64,000 bases of DNA from Brienomyrus brachyistius. Its lineage: Eukaryota > Chordata > Actinopteri > Osteoglossiformes > Mormyridae. Shown piece after piece: positions 13,718 to 28,060 of the stretch. Within the stretch, counting starts at the first letter, position 1; each line of letters opens with the position of its first letter. A program made the position numbers and the translations under genes. A model generated the notes under the pieces. That model did no database searches. It had not been told where the DNA came from and saw nothing but the letters and a program-made list of their open reading frames with translations. The stretch spans positions 6,193,363 to 6,257,362 of the forward strand of contig NC_064542.1 of NCBI RefSeq assembly GCF_023856365.1, in the 5' to 3' direction.

Positions 13718-16700
13718 TTATGATGTCGTTAGCTGGGAGGCAGATAAGAGACAGGCAGGCATCCATGGTCCCGCACCTTCGCTTCAGCAGGGGGTCCGCG
13801 GACGAAGCGGGCTGACCGTCATGTCTCGGACCTCGCCGAAAAATGAATGATGAAAACTACAGATTTCACAAGATCCGGAGTTCAAATAAGAAATCGCCGC
13901 AGACAGTCTTGCGGAGTTGGCGCACAGACTTGCAGGTTTCCCGTCTTAAATTGCGGTCGCTCTCCTTGCCGTGTGAAATAGTATAACAGGTGAAATGAAT
14001 GACAGGTCGCGCTCCAATGTTACAGTGCAGGTATGAGCTTACTGCTGCGTTCTGCGTGGATGTCGGAAAAGATTAAACGCAAATAGTTTGTATGAAACTG
14101 AAAAATGCATCCGGAGCCCCACTAACAAGGTAACAGTGAATCTCAACGACTTGCGTTTGGAAAAGATTTTCTACGTTGCGCGTGGATTTATTAGAGATCG
14201 GTCGTCATCCAGCTTAATTTCGTCCTCGGTCAGACCGATGGGCTCGTCCCTACTCCAAGTGCTGCATGGTAGATCCGATGGCACCTCGGCCTGTACCGCA
14301 TTGGGACAGGCTCCTCCCATACGGAGCGCCGACGGCTGACTGCGTCAGTGCCTCCGTGGTCCGCGCACATGCCGCCGAAACGCTGCAGGGACCGACCGGC
14401 CACGGAATTGCCGGGAACACGGCGTCGGAACGAAATACGATCCTTATTTTAACCTGTAACGTCCTTCAGCACAACGGATAATCAGCCATAATACAAAGGG
14501 ATTCGCAGAAGAGATTGTTTGAGCCGGACATCGCCTGATGTCCATTTTTTACACCCGCAGAACGAAAATGCTTTACGGTTTGTAGCCACCCAACACTTAT
14601 TCCCCCCGAAAAAGACAAAAGCTAAAAAAGAAATAACAATTCTGAAAAATAATGAGTCAACGGGGAGCAAATAAAATATTTAAAGCACTTTTTAGAAAGC
14701 GTGCACCTTCAATCAAAAATAGAAACTATTTGGTGCTCTAAGCAATAGTCAAACATTACTGCACAAAAATGTTAAATTATCTATACACGAAAGAATGAAA
14801 ATTTCCCACCCGTAGGAGTAATAAAGGCTATCTTATCTTAATTTCTAGGCTATATTGTTTGGCTTGGTAATGCAGCATACATTTTTTGCACGCATGTTGG
14901 CTATTAAATTAAGTTATTGTCTATAACATATTTTTTGAGCACCCGAATTTTGTGTAGAAATTGTATATGGCGTACAAAACCAGTGCTTCCTTCTCTTTCA
15001 CTGTTTGAGATTTTTCTTAAGTGAAAACTGACATCTTGGTTAAAAACCTCCGGTTTTAGTATCCTTCCAATGATGAATAGTTCTGATTCTTGCATAAAAC
15101 ATTATTTTAAATCAAAATTATTAAAAAAAAAATTCAGTCACTGCATTTCTACACAAAAACTTCTACACAAAAGTTCCTCGAAGAACTACAGGGATTGTGT
15201 AGAATGTTAGTACACACAAGTAAGAGTGTAAGACTAGTAGGTAACTGCCTGAACAAAACTTTAGGGACCAGAGATTAGAAAACATGTCGGAGTCACTTTT
15301 GAATGTAAGCCTCGGCAAGCAAAAGGCAGCTCTTTCGGGACCGGGAAACTCCCCATGAACAGCGTTCGTTTCCCCTTTAAGAAGGCAGTGCGAAGCCGAC
15401 AAATGAGATGCACAATCTCGTCGTTGCCACCTAATTCTGGACCGGATTGATTTACATGCTGTGTTTAATATTTGTCTCCACAGGGTCTTCCCTCGTCTCG
15501 CTCCCTATTCCGTTTTCGAAGCCCCCTGCACATTTACCCCCTTTAATCTACCTGATGCTATTGTCTGCGAAAGACTTGTTTTCGAATTCAGAACCCGGCG
15601 GGCGGGCGGGGGGAGAGAGACACGTTATGTTTAGTTTGTAAACGCATTAGCCACATCTTATCCGCAAGCCTATTTGCAAATGAAAATCCCCGTTAAGGTC
15701 ACGGGGCGTCTGCCTGTGATGACATATTGTCATTGCAGCCGCACATTACTCGCAGCGCATACTCTATTTAACACTCCATCGCCCTTACGCTTCCATTAGA
15801 ATAAATTTTAGGACATTATCTCCGTTGAATGTAATGTGCGGGGTAGCAGTAGTGAGTCTCCATCTCATCTTCAACCCATTTGCAAGCTCCCCCCCCACAT
15901 CCTCCCCGCTAAAATGGAGTCGTTTTCCCCTCCACCTCAGATCCCTTAATGGGGATGGCTAAGGCTCTGTATTTCTCCGTAAAATGATCATGACTCTTAT
16001 TTAAATCAAACGACAAATAAGCTGTCTGTTTTCGGTCAGGGGAGCTTAACACGGTTCAGTGTCGATCCCTGCGGGCTCGTCGGAATGAGCGACATGCGTA
16101 GAGGAATTAAAATGGCATCGATTTCTACCTGAATCACTCATGTGGGGAGAAGCGATATTAGCGTGTAGACCTGTAACAATGCTGCTTTGGGCCTGGAGGA
16201 GATGGTTTAATGTGCTAATTTTACAGCTTGTTCGAAGCACACACAGCGACTCCCTTTCACTATGACCCAGCATGGAGGATTCACGCCCGCGCGCATTTCA
16301 CCCTGCTCACGTAAAACGGGGTATCCCCACGTGGGGTCCTACGTCCTGAGGTAACGCGTCACCAGTATTTACAGGGTTAATTTACACGCGAGGCTCGATT
16401 TAGTGGCAGGATTCATGAAAACAATCTATTAAAGGTGATACGACGTTTCACGCAGCTTATTAACAAATCATCATAAAAAGGGTTATTATTTGTAAACACA
16501 TCAGTATGAAATGGCATCACGTGTTATGCATAAAAGAGCCTCTCGATACAGTAACCCCCCCCCTCCATTTAATGAAAGTTCTCCTCTGATTATCTCCCAG
16601 CGAACAGCTAATCTCCTTAAACCTCTGTTTCTGCAAGAGTACTAGGCAGTATCCCCAGTGGCAGCCCAGTCTGAACTGAGCAGAGAACTGCAGGAAAGAG

Positions 16701-19700
16701 ACAGAAAAGGGATTCAACTCGTGGGAGAGATTCACACCCTCCGTGATTCCGTGGGTGAACAGTCTGAGCACCCAGCCAGAGTGACTTCATCCTGGGCCCA
16801 GCCCACCGCCCACACTGTACACCTCACGTGGGCATCACATATTAAAAAAGGAGGATGCCATGCTTGTAGAGCTAAAAACGCTTCTTCTCTTCTCAGCTCT
16901 ACAAAAAGTCAGACCTTCCTACTGCAGCAACAAGCACCTCGGTGTCCCAAAACGTGCCTCGTTTTCTGCACACTTGGCAGCCTGATATGCAGCATGGTGA
17001 TTATTGATGGATCGTGTGAGGGGGGTGTGGTTCGGGGGTTGGGAGCTCATAGGAGGGGCTATCCACTTCCGCTTTCCGTGCCAGATTCTCCGAGTGTCTG
17101 GCTAGTTCTACAAAACTGGGCACAGATGTCCTGGAAGATCGACAGCGCTGCCATCACCACACCTTACTGACATGCAAATTACTTATTTTGCTGTACAGGA
17201 AGTGCGTGACATTTGGGAACCCCCCCCCCCACCAAAAAAAAAAAAAAAAAACATGGTTGGGCACCACTTCTCACATCACGCAGTGAGCGCAGCATCAGGG
17301 CAGCCAAACACCGGCATATCGTGCTGAGCCAGTCTCTCCACCCCCATCGCAGCGCTGAGGACGGACAGACTCCAGCCACTCTTATTTTGGCAGCCGTGAT
17401 CAGATGGAGAGGTGGGTAAGTCAGCACCCGGGACAGCTCCCAGATACGCTGACTGCCAAATACTGACAGGGCAGGAAGTCCAGGGCCTGGAGCCGTCAGA
17501 AGGGGGCACAGCTGGTTAATGCGGGGAGTGAGTGAGTGGGACAGCTCACCTCCCACCTCTAAAGCAGCGCAGGCTATAGGGCTGAAGGTCTCGTTTATTC
17601 TATCATCAATTCTATCATTTTTATTTTAGAGCATAAACCTGCATTGTAAAATTCCCTCAAAAGAAACATTTGCAGATTTTATTTCTTTGTTGCTGCTTAA
17701 AAGCAAACCCCTGTGTGCAGGCAGTCATTGCCTGCAGCTAATGAGATTTACACACGTCGCAGGCACCCAGTTGCAATACGGAGGTGGGGCAAAGGGGTTT
17801 TCCACGAGACGCGGAGAACTGTGAAAGAGAAAAGCAATTTATGAGGCCCAGGTTGACAGGGTAGCGCCTCCTGTGGCTGCATGATGCAGTCATCACCGGT
17901 TCAAATCCACTCATGTGTCTCTTTTGACAAAAGGGTTTGCTTTTTAAAAAATAAAATAAATGGAAATTGTATTTGGGGCGGTTGGGTGAGTTCAGCAGTT
18001 CGAGCCTCGACCTCAGCAGCATAGTCACAAATGTGTGGGCCATTAAACAAGGCCCCCAGACCCCCCCGGATCCCAGACATGACGATGGGGCTGCCCCTTT
18101 GCTGTGAGCCCCACCTTGCTCTCACCTCTATGGAGAACAAGATGGGGCAAAGTTAAAAGACAACTTCCCACGGGGATTAATGAAGTAACACTATTCTATT
18201 CTAAATTTCAAACGTGACACCTTGTCGCTTCTGCCTGGGGGGCAAATACATCAGCCGCCACACTAATGGGGAGTAAGAAGTGAGCAGGAATCCTGAGATG
18301 TGGAGCATGTTTACTGGAAGCTGACGCAGCTCGCTGGCCTCTGTCAGCCAAAAACCCATTCGCTATATGCTCCAGTTTCTGGCCAGCCGGCCTCCATATG
18401 ACACGAAAATCAATATCGACATTTTGCTGACATTTAATTTCCAACAAAGGTGCACAGGATTTGCATTTGCCCTTGTAACACCGCTGGCCAAATGCTGCAT
18501 TTTTGTTGGAAAGGACCTTTCGCGGCAAAGGCGCCGTAATCTCACGCTGAAAAGCTTGTTTTATCAGAGCAGAGAGTCAAATGCAACAGAGAGCAGCACC
18601 TCCCATGTGCTCACAGCATTTGCATACCTACCATGGAAAATGGGATACTTCCTTTTTAATCATTTGGAGTCCGATAATGGTTTGCCGTCTCCTAATACTG
18701 ATACCACAAAAGGCAAAGGCAGCCAGTTGGCCAAGATTTCAGAACAGCTATAGCTCCTGGTCTTTGAATAGAAGCCTTTTTAGCTGAAAATGGCATAAGA
18801 GAGAATAAAGAGTGGGGGGAGGGGATTAAGGTGTTTGCGGTGCTACACAGAAGCAGATGTATAGACAGATTAGTGGCGAGAAACCTAACAAGATGAATGT
18901 GTACATTTAGCAAACAGGATTAAATCCAGCCTGGGGGATAATCTAATATTGCTTCTTAAATCATGATGACTGCTGCCATTTCCTTCATGGCCAGGTCATG
19001 CAAATCAAGCAGAACCTCGCAATAATGCTGCAAATAATAAATAAAATACACTGAAAGTAATGCATGGGCTTTGTTTAGTTCTGGGTTGTGATTAGTTGAT
19101 TTGGGCAGCCAAACTCTCCAAGCATCATTCCAGCAATTTAAGGACAGGAGACGCGACTTGTTATTGGTTTTAGTGAAGTTTATAACAACATCACATGTTT
19201 ATTGTGATTTCATATACCAGCAACCTCATGATCTATATATTTAATCTATCAAACAGTAATAAATAATTCATAGCTCAGCAATGAAAGATTCTAAATTAAA
19301 TCTGGCTTGATCTGTCCTCGTCGCAGTTATCGTTCCTGCTTCCTTAGACAGAGTGAATCTCTATAACGCCTTAGAGGCTTGTGTTCTTGTCCTGCTACAA
19401 TGAAGATAAAAAGGCCCATAATCTTTGTGGTCATTAATTGTTGCGACACAAATGAATATGGCTATGCTGGTGGCGTCAATCGATAAAGCTCATTAAGACA
19501 TTTCACATTTACTTTCAGACCTTTATTAATGTTTCCTGGGAATGAACACCCTGCGACGCTTAACGCCCCAGTCTTTAAATCCGTCCCGGTTATGAATGTC
19601 CTTTGTCCTCCAGTTTCAGGTAGGCTGACACATAGGCGTGTATCAACATAATCCAATTATGCACGGATATTTTTTTCCCACTTTCATCTACAAAAAAAAG

Positions 19701-20117
19701 TTACATTATATATCTTTAGTGTCTCCTGCTAAAAACAAAAAATCATGTGGTATAGCGGGAAGCTTAGAAAACCATCAAGAATGTTCTGAAGGTCTATCAA
19801 AAGGTACTGAGACTGTTGCTTGGCATCTAGTGACAGAAACCCCAGGGAGACTGAGGAAATGTTACGCAGTGTAGATTAGCGATATGCAGGTATACATTTA
19901 TTAAAAGAAGGTGTGCATCACTCCCCTTGATCATGTTGACTGAGGTCATCAATTGTTAATGATGTCATTGAATCACCGAGGCTCATATACTTTCTAACAG
20001 TTCTCAAACTGTCAACACAACAGACAGAAAGATAAATAATAAAAACACAAAATGCTAATTTCTGCTCACACTCAACCCATTCAGGCATGACCTGTCACTT
20101 AATAAACTATACAGCAG

Positions 20118-20141
20118 CCCCCCCCCCCCCCCCCCCCCCCC
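20118..20141 (+). repeat. Poly-C tract (24 bases)
   Basis: Uninterrupted run of 24 C. It is the longest of a series of C or G runs of 16 or more in this window (1615-1632, 2229-2246, 5263-5278, 22414-22432, 29674-29690, 49495-49514). Confidence 0.95.
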
Positions 20142-22273
20142 GTTTATGGGAGTTACATGTCAATATATTCTTCCATTTTTGTTCGATAGAAACAGTCCGT
20201 AATGCAGCTATTTATTTAAATTCCGCCTGAATTGGTATTAGGAAACAGGTTTAAAAAAATTCCAATAAATTATATGAATGGATATCCTTAATGGCAACAC
20301 GCAAATCCAGACATCGTGCGAGAGGACACACGCATACAAACTCAGCCTGGTTTTATAACCCAAATGCATCTGCTGCTATGTGTGAGAAACTTCATTGCTC
20401 CGGGCGACATGCTTCAGCACCTGGCTGCCTGGTTGCTAGGAGACCGCTCGTGGAGCGCTGTCGCGTGGTGAACAACAGCTGTCCGTAATCAGATTACTAA
20501 AGCGTTCACGTGTTCAGCTGTGATTTGCACCAATTTACGCACGATATCAATTTGCGCACCAAGTATATCAATTTAAACATGACAATTAATCCAAAACGCT
20601 AATTTATAAAAAACTAATTACTGAAAACTGGCAGAGGTCTATTGGTGATTAATTGGGTATAGATGGAAAAAAATTAACTAACTTTATTAAAGTTTTCATT
20701 ACCTTTGACGTTATAAAGTATTTTGTGCATCTGGCTCTTGCAGTTAATCGTTCGATGATAGTTCAGAACCTTGGACAGCTCCGGATTAGCCTTCGACCCG
20801 CCATGAAAGCATTAGAATCCTCTCAGACCCAAATTCCGGACACCTTACCCTAGTTTATCTTTTATTACGCCCCTTGGTGGGTAAAGCTGTAATGAATTAC
20901 TGTTACATGATCGCTAATCAAAGCATTACTTTTTGAAACGTATGCCCTTCTGGGTAGGCATGGTAGGCCTTTTTATTAAGCTATTTCATATTCATATAGG
21001 ATTATCTAAAATCAAGAATTCAGTTATTTTACACACAAATGTAGCAAACTCATCAGTGCATCGCCGGATTCACTTTAAAATGGTGTTAGAATATTCTTTC
21101 GGTTGATTGAAACTGGCGCCATCTAACGGGTATTGTATAAATGCACACGAATGTGATGTATCCATTTGGCGGTACGTGGACGTATTAGTCACACAAGACA
21201 AATATAAAGTGGAGATGTTCAAATTAAATTGAATTTAGCATTTTTCCCCCTCACCAGTAAGCTGGATAACACAGAATGTGGCATCTCCACGGTGACGTTT
21301 CGCATTGCGAGCAGTACGAACGCTGTGGCGGCGGTTTTCAGGCGTAGCTAAACCGACACTCCGAGAGCCCTTTGTTTTGTCGCTGCCAGGTTGCCTTAGT
21401 ATTCACTGGAGCAACAGATTAATATAACTGCTGGTTTCGCAAATAGCCATTTTAGCTATAAATAGTTGCAAACCTATAGAGTATTATTTTTTGCAAGTAT
21501 GTGAAATACTAAATAGTCCATAACAGACCTATATTTTATTGTACAGGCATTACGAAAATAAATCGTGAACTTAGATCTTCCATTTTTAGTACAAGCTTTT
21601 AAATATTTAATTTATTAATATAGTGCTCTTATGAAAGAACACATATTGCAGGTCTGGTTTCATTGCTTTCAGATCGCACCCTGACCATAAATTTTTCACA
21701 TGGGGACTTTGTGGGTGGGTGCCAGGCGGCTCCCGCTCTCTTCCCGTATCCAGGTTGCTCATACAGCAAAGGCAGACCCTGCCCCCACACCCATTTGGCT
21801 GAGCAGCTGCTAGTGTTGATCACAGGGAGCTCGTCTCCCGGTACCCGCAGGGGCTGCAAGCTGCCCCCTGATAAGGCTACAGTGCTGGCTCCCCCCGGGC
21901 CAAAGGAGACGGCGACATTTAAAAAAATGTCACGGGAAAGCGGTTAAGACGCGCGTCGAAAAATGAGCCCCGATTAATTATTGATTTGCTGTGATCTAAA
22001 AGGAATTAGTCAGGCGAGGTTTCACTCCATGGCGACTGGCTGGCTCCTCGCTGCTGTGTAACTATGGGCAGGTCTGCGAATGAGATGCCTCTGTTCTCTG
22101 GTCCTACATTTTGCTAAACACGCCATATTCTCGTCTACCAGCATGAAATCAAAAAAATAACATGGGTTTATTTAAATTATGCTATTCTCAAATTGAATAT
22201 TTTTATATTGTCATTTTTGTTAAATACTGTACCAGCATACTGTAATATGCTCTGGACAATAAAGAACAACGAT

Positions 22274-22324
<51 letters not shown>
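22274..22324 (+). repeat. (TAGA)n microsatellite
   Basis: About 12 uninterrupted TAGA units. On the minus strand they create a false open frame of repeated IYLS. Confidence 0.97.
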
Positions 22325-22325
<1 letters not shown>

Positions 22326-25300
22326 ATATGCCGATATAAACGGATGGTGTGACTGAATTGTTCACTGATGCCCAAAGTGACACACAGCACCTGATCGGTG
22401 CGGCTGCAGAGAACCCCCCCCCCCCCCCCCCCGCACACAGCAGGACGCCGGGCACCCGTTCCTCAGTGAAGCATATATACTCTCCTCACAGCGAGCAGAC
22501 CCCTGCAGCACCATCTGGCCCGGCTCATGGCTGAGGGTGTGTGTCTTAGGCTCAGCTCAGCAGTGTGTCACTCCAGGCCGGCCGGTCCGGGCCAGGCTGG
22601 ACCCGACAGGAGGCATCTGGGCGTCTGTGTCTGGGGTGCGACTGTAGCTCTTCCTGCTGGCTCTGTGGGAGACCCCTGTCCCATGCTGTCGCTCTCGTCT
22701 ATGCGCCAATGACATATTGACCGTGGGTCAGGCAGAAGGTTATTGAGACAAACATGCTGTCAGACTGATTCTCATCTGACCCACACTTCCTCTTAAATAC
22801 TGAAAATGCCATATTAGGGTCCCATCTGTCCTCCGTATTCTGCTGCATCTACAGGCGGTGGAGTTGAGGGTCAACCAGCAGCGTCCCTGTTTATAATGTC
22901 CATACTGTCTTAGCAAATGCCTCCATGCAGGGTAACAACCCAACCAGGAAGCCGCAATATGGAGAATTATAGCAGCAGGCAGCAGATTTGCAGATTCTTC
23001 ATCTGAGGCAGCACATGAGCAGACGACACGCGACACCTCCGTCCGCGTCGCAGACAAGGAATGCAGCTGTACGCTATGCTGGGTTCTTATCCACCATTTG
23101 CTCCTGAGGTATAGCTACAGTATGAATGTGTATATTGATGTGTAAAGTCATGCGTTGCCTTGGATACATGTGTCAGCCAAGTGGAAAAGGAAACAGAGAA
23201 GTCTGTCACCCCTAATGCGTGTAACACCGCCCGCGGCCACACAGCGCTCCATTTGGGCGCCATGGTCCCCTGCAAGGCTGACGAGGATCTCGAGTGACTT
23301 TTCTAAAGTATCGATTGTATGTTTATTTTAAAAAATCCATTTGTTCAGAGAATATTTCTGTTATTGCAAAGGAGTGTCCCGGGCAAATATTTTTATCCTG
23401 GAGGGGTTAATTTATTCAAAGAACAAACAGATGCTGATGTTGTATAAACGTGAAACGCCAGGAAGTGAGGTCATGCAGTGCAAATATTTCTGGAATACTA
23501 CGACTTCCTGATGTAAGCAGCCGTTCGGCTTTAACTCACAGACTGCAAAGCCCAATCATCTTGTTCCGGTGACCAGCATGCTGTGTCCGCTCAGCACCAG
23601 TGGCCAATGGCGATCCCCAGTGCTGTTTTCCAAAACTGACTAAATTCTGCGTATCACTGCCACTATAGCTCTTCTGGCTCTGTGTATCAACACCTGAAAT
23701 ATTGATCTTACTTCAGCCCAGCGGATCAGAACCAGGAATTTCAAGGATTGGCCTAGATAGCAGCCATTATACTTTACAAAAACATTAATCTAAAATGGGT
23801 GTAGATTGGATATTTACAGTAAAGTGTTATTCCTTTCCAAAAATGAATGTCTTTTAAAATATAAATTAATATTCTAACGTTTTGAGCTCCGGGTGCTGAA
23901 AGTCGTACAATCAACTGACGTACGCTCTTCTGTACCATCAGTGTCTATCAACAGCTAACAACGGCATTCCTTCGGAGAAATACTCAAAATGATAATTAAC
24001 ATAACGCTGTTTATCTTTACGGAAACACACAAGACGACGGAGGCCCTGAACACGCACACTTCCGCTAATGTATTTTAAAATACGCTCACAAACAACAAGT
24101 AAGCGATTCAGATATATTAAAATGGGGGCTTAAAACTAAAGAGATATCCGGCATACAGTAATGCCGCAATTATCACATATCGTCTTATCTTAGAGCTCCA
24201 CCATCTGGCTACATAGTGACATTACACGTGTCGTTGTGAGTCACACCCGGGGGGGGGGGGGTGTCGTGTCAGAGAAACGGTATTTCGTTGCCGTATTTTC
24301 CCTCAGTGTGAAACTGAACATGTGACCTTTTTTTTCTCCCTACAGGGGACCTGGGGACCTGTCTGTACTAAATAAAAATTTAACATGCCTAAACGTGGGC
24401 TTTCCCCAGCACAAGTACGATCGACATTCATAACACTCTAATCCTTTGGGTAATGTGAATGATTTTAGGCTCTCCCTGTTCCTGAAAAGCAGGCTTTATG
24501 TAGGCCTATTCCCAGTTGCGACTTGCAGCAGACGACAGGAGAGCCTTCGCTTTAACTTCGCACAGCCGCTATTAACATAATTGGATTTATGGTAGCGGCG
24601 GCGTCTTGGGAGCTGATTGCAAACTCAAAGCTGGTGATTTTCGGAGGAGAACGAGCCGCTCTCACCCTCCGTCCCGCGCAGCTCCTAGACAGGGTCACAC
24701 GGCCACACGCATGATGTCCCGGGGGACCACGTGCCCCAGTATAATCAAGGAGAGTGCGCATGCTGGAAAGCATTAGAGATGTGCTCATCTGCCAAGCAAA
24801 CCAGCAGCAGCCCTGAGTGACCGGTCACCTTGCCAGTTCTGTTTAGAGGTTTTTATAAAAGATAAAACCTCGCACAGGCTATTTTTTTATCCGAATCTAA
24901 GCTGGCCACACATCAGAAGTGTGCAAATGTATTGGGACGCCTCTGTTAACTCGTGCTCCTCCTCCAGTTAAGGACACTCGACCCGGAGCGCTGTTGGCAA
25001 TAGAGGCCCCCAGAGTGGGGTGATGAGGGTTCAGATCAGACTAGGCGAGCAGGGAGATTGATTTTTTTTTTTTTTGTATTTAAGGGGAACGATGACAAGC
25101 TGTGGTGACGTGTGATTCACACATACAGTAGATGAGAGAAAAGGAACTTTTTTCGAAATTTGCACAAAACCAACAAGAGGTCGTCCTCTGGGGGGAGCTC
25201 TCGATTAGCAGGGCAACCAATGGGGGCAACATCCGTCAGCTGTGGGCTATGAGGCATGCACAAAAACATGGGAAAATCGGTAAATGCATTTAGAAAAATA

Positions 25301-26919
25301 TTTTTTTTCAGGGAAGCTGAGAAAGAAAAATGAGGTGGCTGAAGCCCCCCCCCACCCAAAAGGGGCTTAGAATCGCCTACATTGTGATGGAGGCATTAAT
25401 GCATTACTAGGCAGCAGCCGATCCTCTGCGTGTTTGATATATGCCAATCCTGGGGGGCTTTTCCCTCCTCCCACGGCAGTCGGGCAGGTGGCGAGCATGG
25501 GGGGGTGCCCTGGGGTCCACGCACAGCTCCTCAGTCATCCTGACAGCTCTTTCCACTACGGAGCCATTAGTTACAGACGAGCCAGACCCTGGGGGGTGGA
25601 GCACTGAGCCTCAACCCTGGAGCGGTGCACCACACGAGGCCGACCTATTCAGAAGTAAAAGCACCCCCCCCCCCCGCCCCCCCCCCCGGTAGCAGCCCTG
25701 TGGTCCCCTCACACGGAAGAGAGAAAAATCCAAACAAAGTGTTGCTATAGCAACGCAGCCTGCCCCTTTCAGAAGTTCAGCGGTGACACCTGCAGGGTTG
25801 GCTTGGCTGATATTTTCCATGGTGCCGCTGGCCGGTGAGCACGTCTCCGCTTCCCAGCCGGGCTCCACCTTCCGGATTGAGCCGCTGCCCCCCCTGCCCT
25901 CCCCCCAGCATGGCCTGACAGGGCCCATTCTTTCAGCTGAGCAACCACGGAGCTTCATGGTGAAACAGAAATACTTGGAGTCAGTTACAGCCCCCCCCCG
26001 AGCTGCGCCGTGTGCTCAATGGCTTTGGCTGCACACTGGGCACCTTGTTCTGGTAACAGGCTACCCCTTAAAGGGACGGTGCACCACTGGTCAGAAGCTT
26101 ACTGCTCACTGCTAGCACACTGCTAGCACACTGCTAGAATCACACGAGAGCAACAGTCATCCTCTGTTCTAGCCGCTAAAGACCCTCTTTTCATAATTCC
26201 TGTGCTTATTTTCAGTGCTGCCTGAATCTGTGTGGGCCCTTAATTTACTGCCACACGAACGCACACTGCCCTCATGGTCTCGGCCCTTGTCACCGTGAAC
26301 TAATTCTCACCTTCCCCTCATCTGCACGTCAGACGGGATAAGATTACAGAACCATCTGGATTTGCTCATCTCTTTTTCCCCCTCGCTGTCCTGGAGTCAC
26401 GTCCAGGCCAGTTCTGATGCCTCTCCGCTGAGCAAACCCCTCCCCGACACCCGGAAGTGACCCTCCCCGATATAGGAATTGCCCTCTTCCCAGACAGGTA
26501 ACCCAGATGCTCCAAATCTCAAAGTGAATAAGAGAGACACACACATACCAGGACGACGTTCCGAATTCTGTGCAGGGACCAGACCCCGAACTGTGAGGTG
26601 GCCACCTGACGGCATCATCTCCCCTCACAGCCCACTTTCAGCCTGAAGGAAATACTCAGCTCTGAGGCAGGAGAGTTTTGTTCTAGGCCTCAGCTACAAG
26701 CAGGCCACAAAAGTGGGCACGACATTCCCACAATGCCCCTCAAGCTCCTCCGTCCCCGATGCCTGAATACAGCCAGATCTGGCATGTGTGCAGGTTAAAC
26801 ACTAAGCTGAGGGACTGGCAGAAACCTCAGTTATAACCCACCACCGTTGATGGCATGTGGGGTCTGACGAGTCACCAGCCCAGGCCCTTCAGCTGAGAAA
26901 CAGCATTTATACATTTTCA

Positions 26920-27035
26920 GGAAGGATCCATCCAATCTGGACCTAAAATAGTCCCCAAAATGGCAAAACAACAGGTTTTTATCACATTGTGGGGGACATT
27001 TGGTAACACACACACACACAAACACACACACACAA
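26920..27035 (+). repeat. CA-rich dispersed repeat, partial copy
   Basis: This contains GTCCCCAAAATGGCAAAACA, then AACAGGTTTTTATCACATTG, then GGGGGACATTTGG and an (AC)n run at 27006-27034. The same order of blocks recurs at 29.1-29.6 kb and, inverted, at 48.4-48.6 kb. Confidence 0.6.
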
Positions 27036-27819
27036 ACTCATCCAGCAGCCAATTTACACCATTTCACCTGATCTGCATGCATTTGGATCACGAGTTAAAA
27101 CCAGCGCTGTGGGGAGAGGTGGGGGGGTAGCATGGAAATTCTGTGTTCACACAGGGCTGGGCCCTGAAGTGTGAGGTGATAACACAATCCCTCGAGCCAG
27201 TGCACTTCCCCCACAAGATAATACTGTGGCACAAACATACATAACGATCTGCGTCCTCAACCACCACAGTATGACAACAAGGTTAAAGCTAATGGGAGTG
27301 GCCTAAGTCTGGCTTAGATTAGCAGCTCTAACTGCTGAGTTTATGTGGCTCTCCAGTACACAGGGTAAGAGGACCTGACACAACAGACAAACAGATGTGA
27401 GGATAAGGCCATATTTGATGGCAACAAGCACCCTGGCAAAAGAAAGTACAACCTGGTGTCATTCAGGTGCTCCTTAGTTATTAGGACAAACTGAAATAAC
27501 GCTCGGTTCTGACGTATGCTGGGAAGACTGTACTGACATTAAAGGCCACGTTTGAAGTAATGCGATGGAGCCCCAATCTGCCCAAATGATAACAGCTGCA
27601 TGATAAGAGAAAATTACTTGCACTTTTGTAGGAAGTTCTGATGGAACTGCTGCGCTACCAAAAACTGAAGGTGACTTCTGACGTTTATACCTTTCAAGCA
27701 GAGAAAGCCAGCTGGACCACCTTACACCCAGACCAAGTATACAAGCAGAACTGCTGACCTGGAAAATGTAGTCATTCTCGTTTTGTGCAGGTGGGAATTT
27801 TACCAGCTCATGTTTAATA

Positions 27820-28060
27820 TCAGTTCAGGTTCAGGTTAAACACCTGTTCAGGTTTAATGCCAAATCAGGTTCAGGTTAAATAACTGTTCGGGTTTAATGC
27901 CAAATCAGGTTCAGGTTAAATAACTGTTTGGGTTTAATGCCAAATCAGGTTCAGGTTAAATAACTGTTCGGGTTTAATGCCAAATCAGGTTCAGGTTAAA
28001 TAACTGTTCGGGTTTAATGCCAAATCAGGTTCAGGTTAAATAACTGTTCAGGCTTAATAC
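27820..28060 (+). repeat. Minisatellite, 40-bp unit, 6 copies
   Basis: TCAGGTTAAA recurs at 27831, 27871, 27911, 27951, 27991 and 28031, exactly 40 bases apart. The unit also carries CTGTTCGGGTTTAATGCC. The inner copies differ by only a few bases, so the array is recent or homogenised. Confidence 0.95.
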
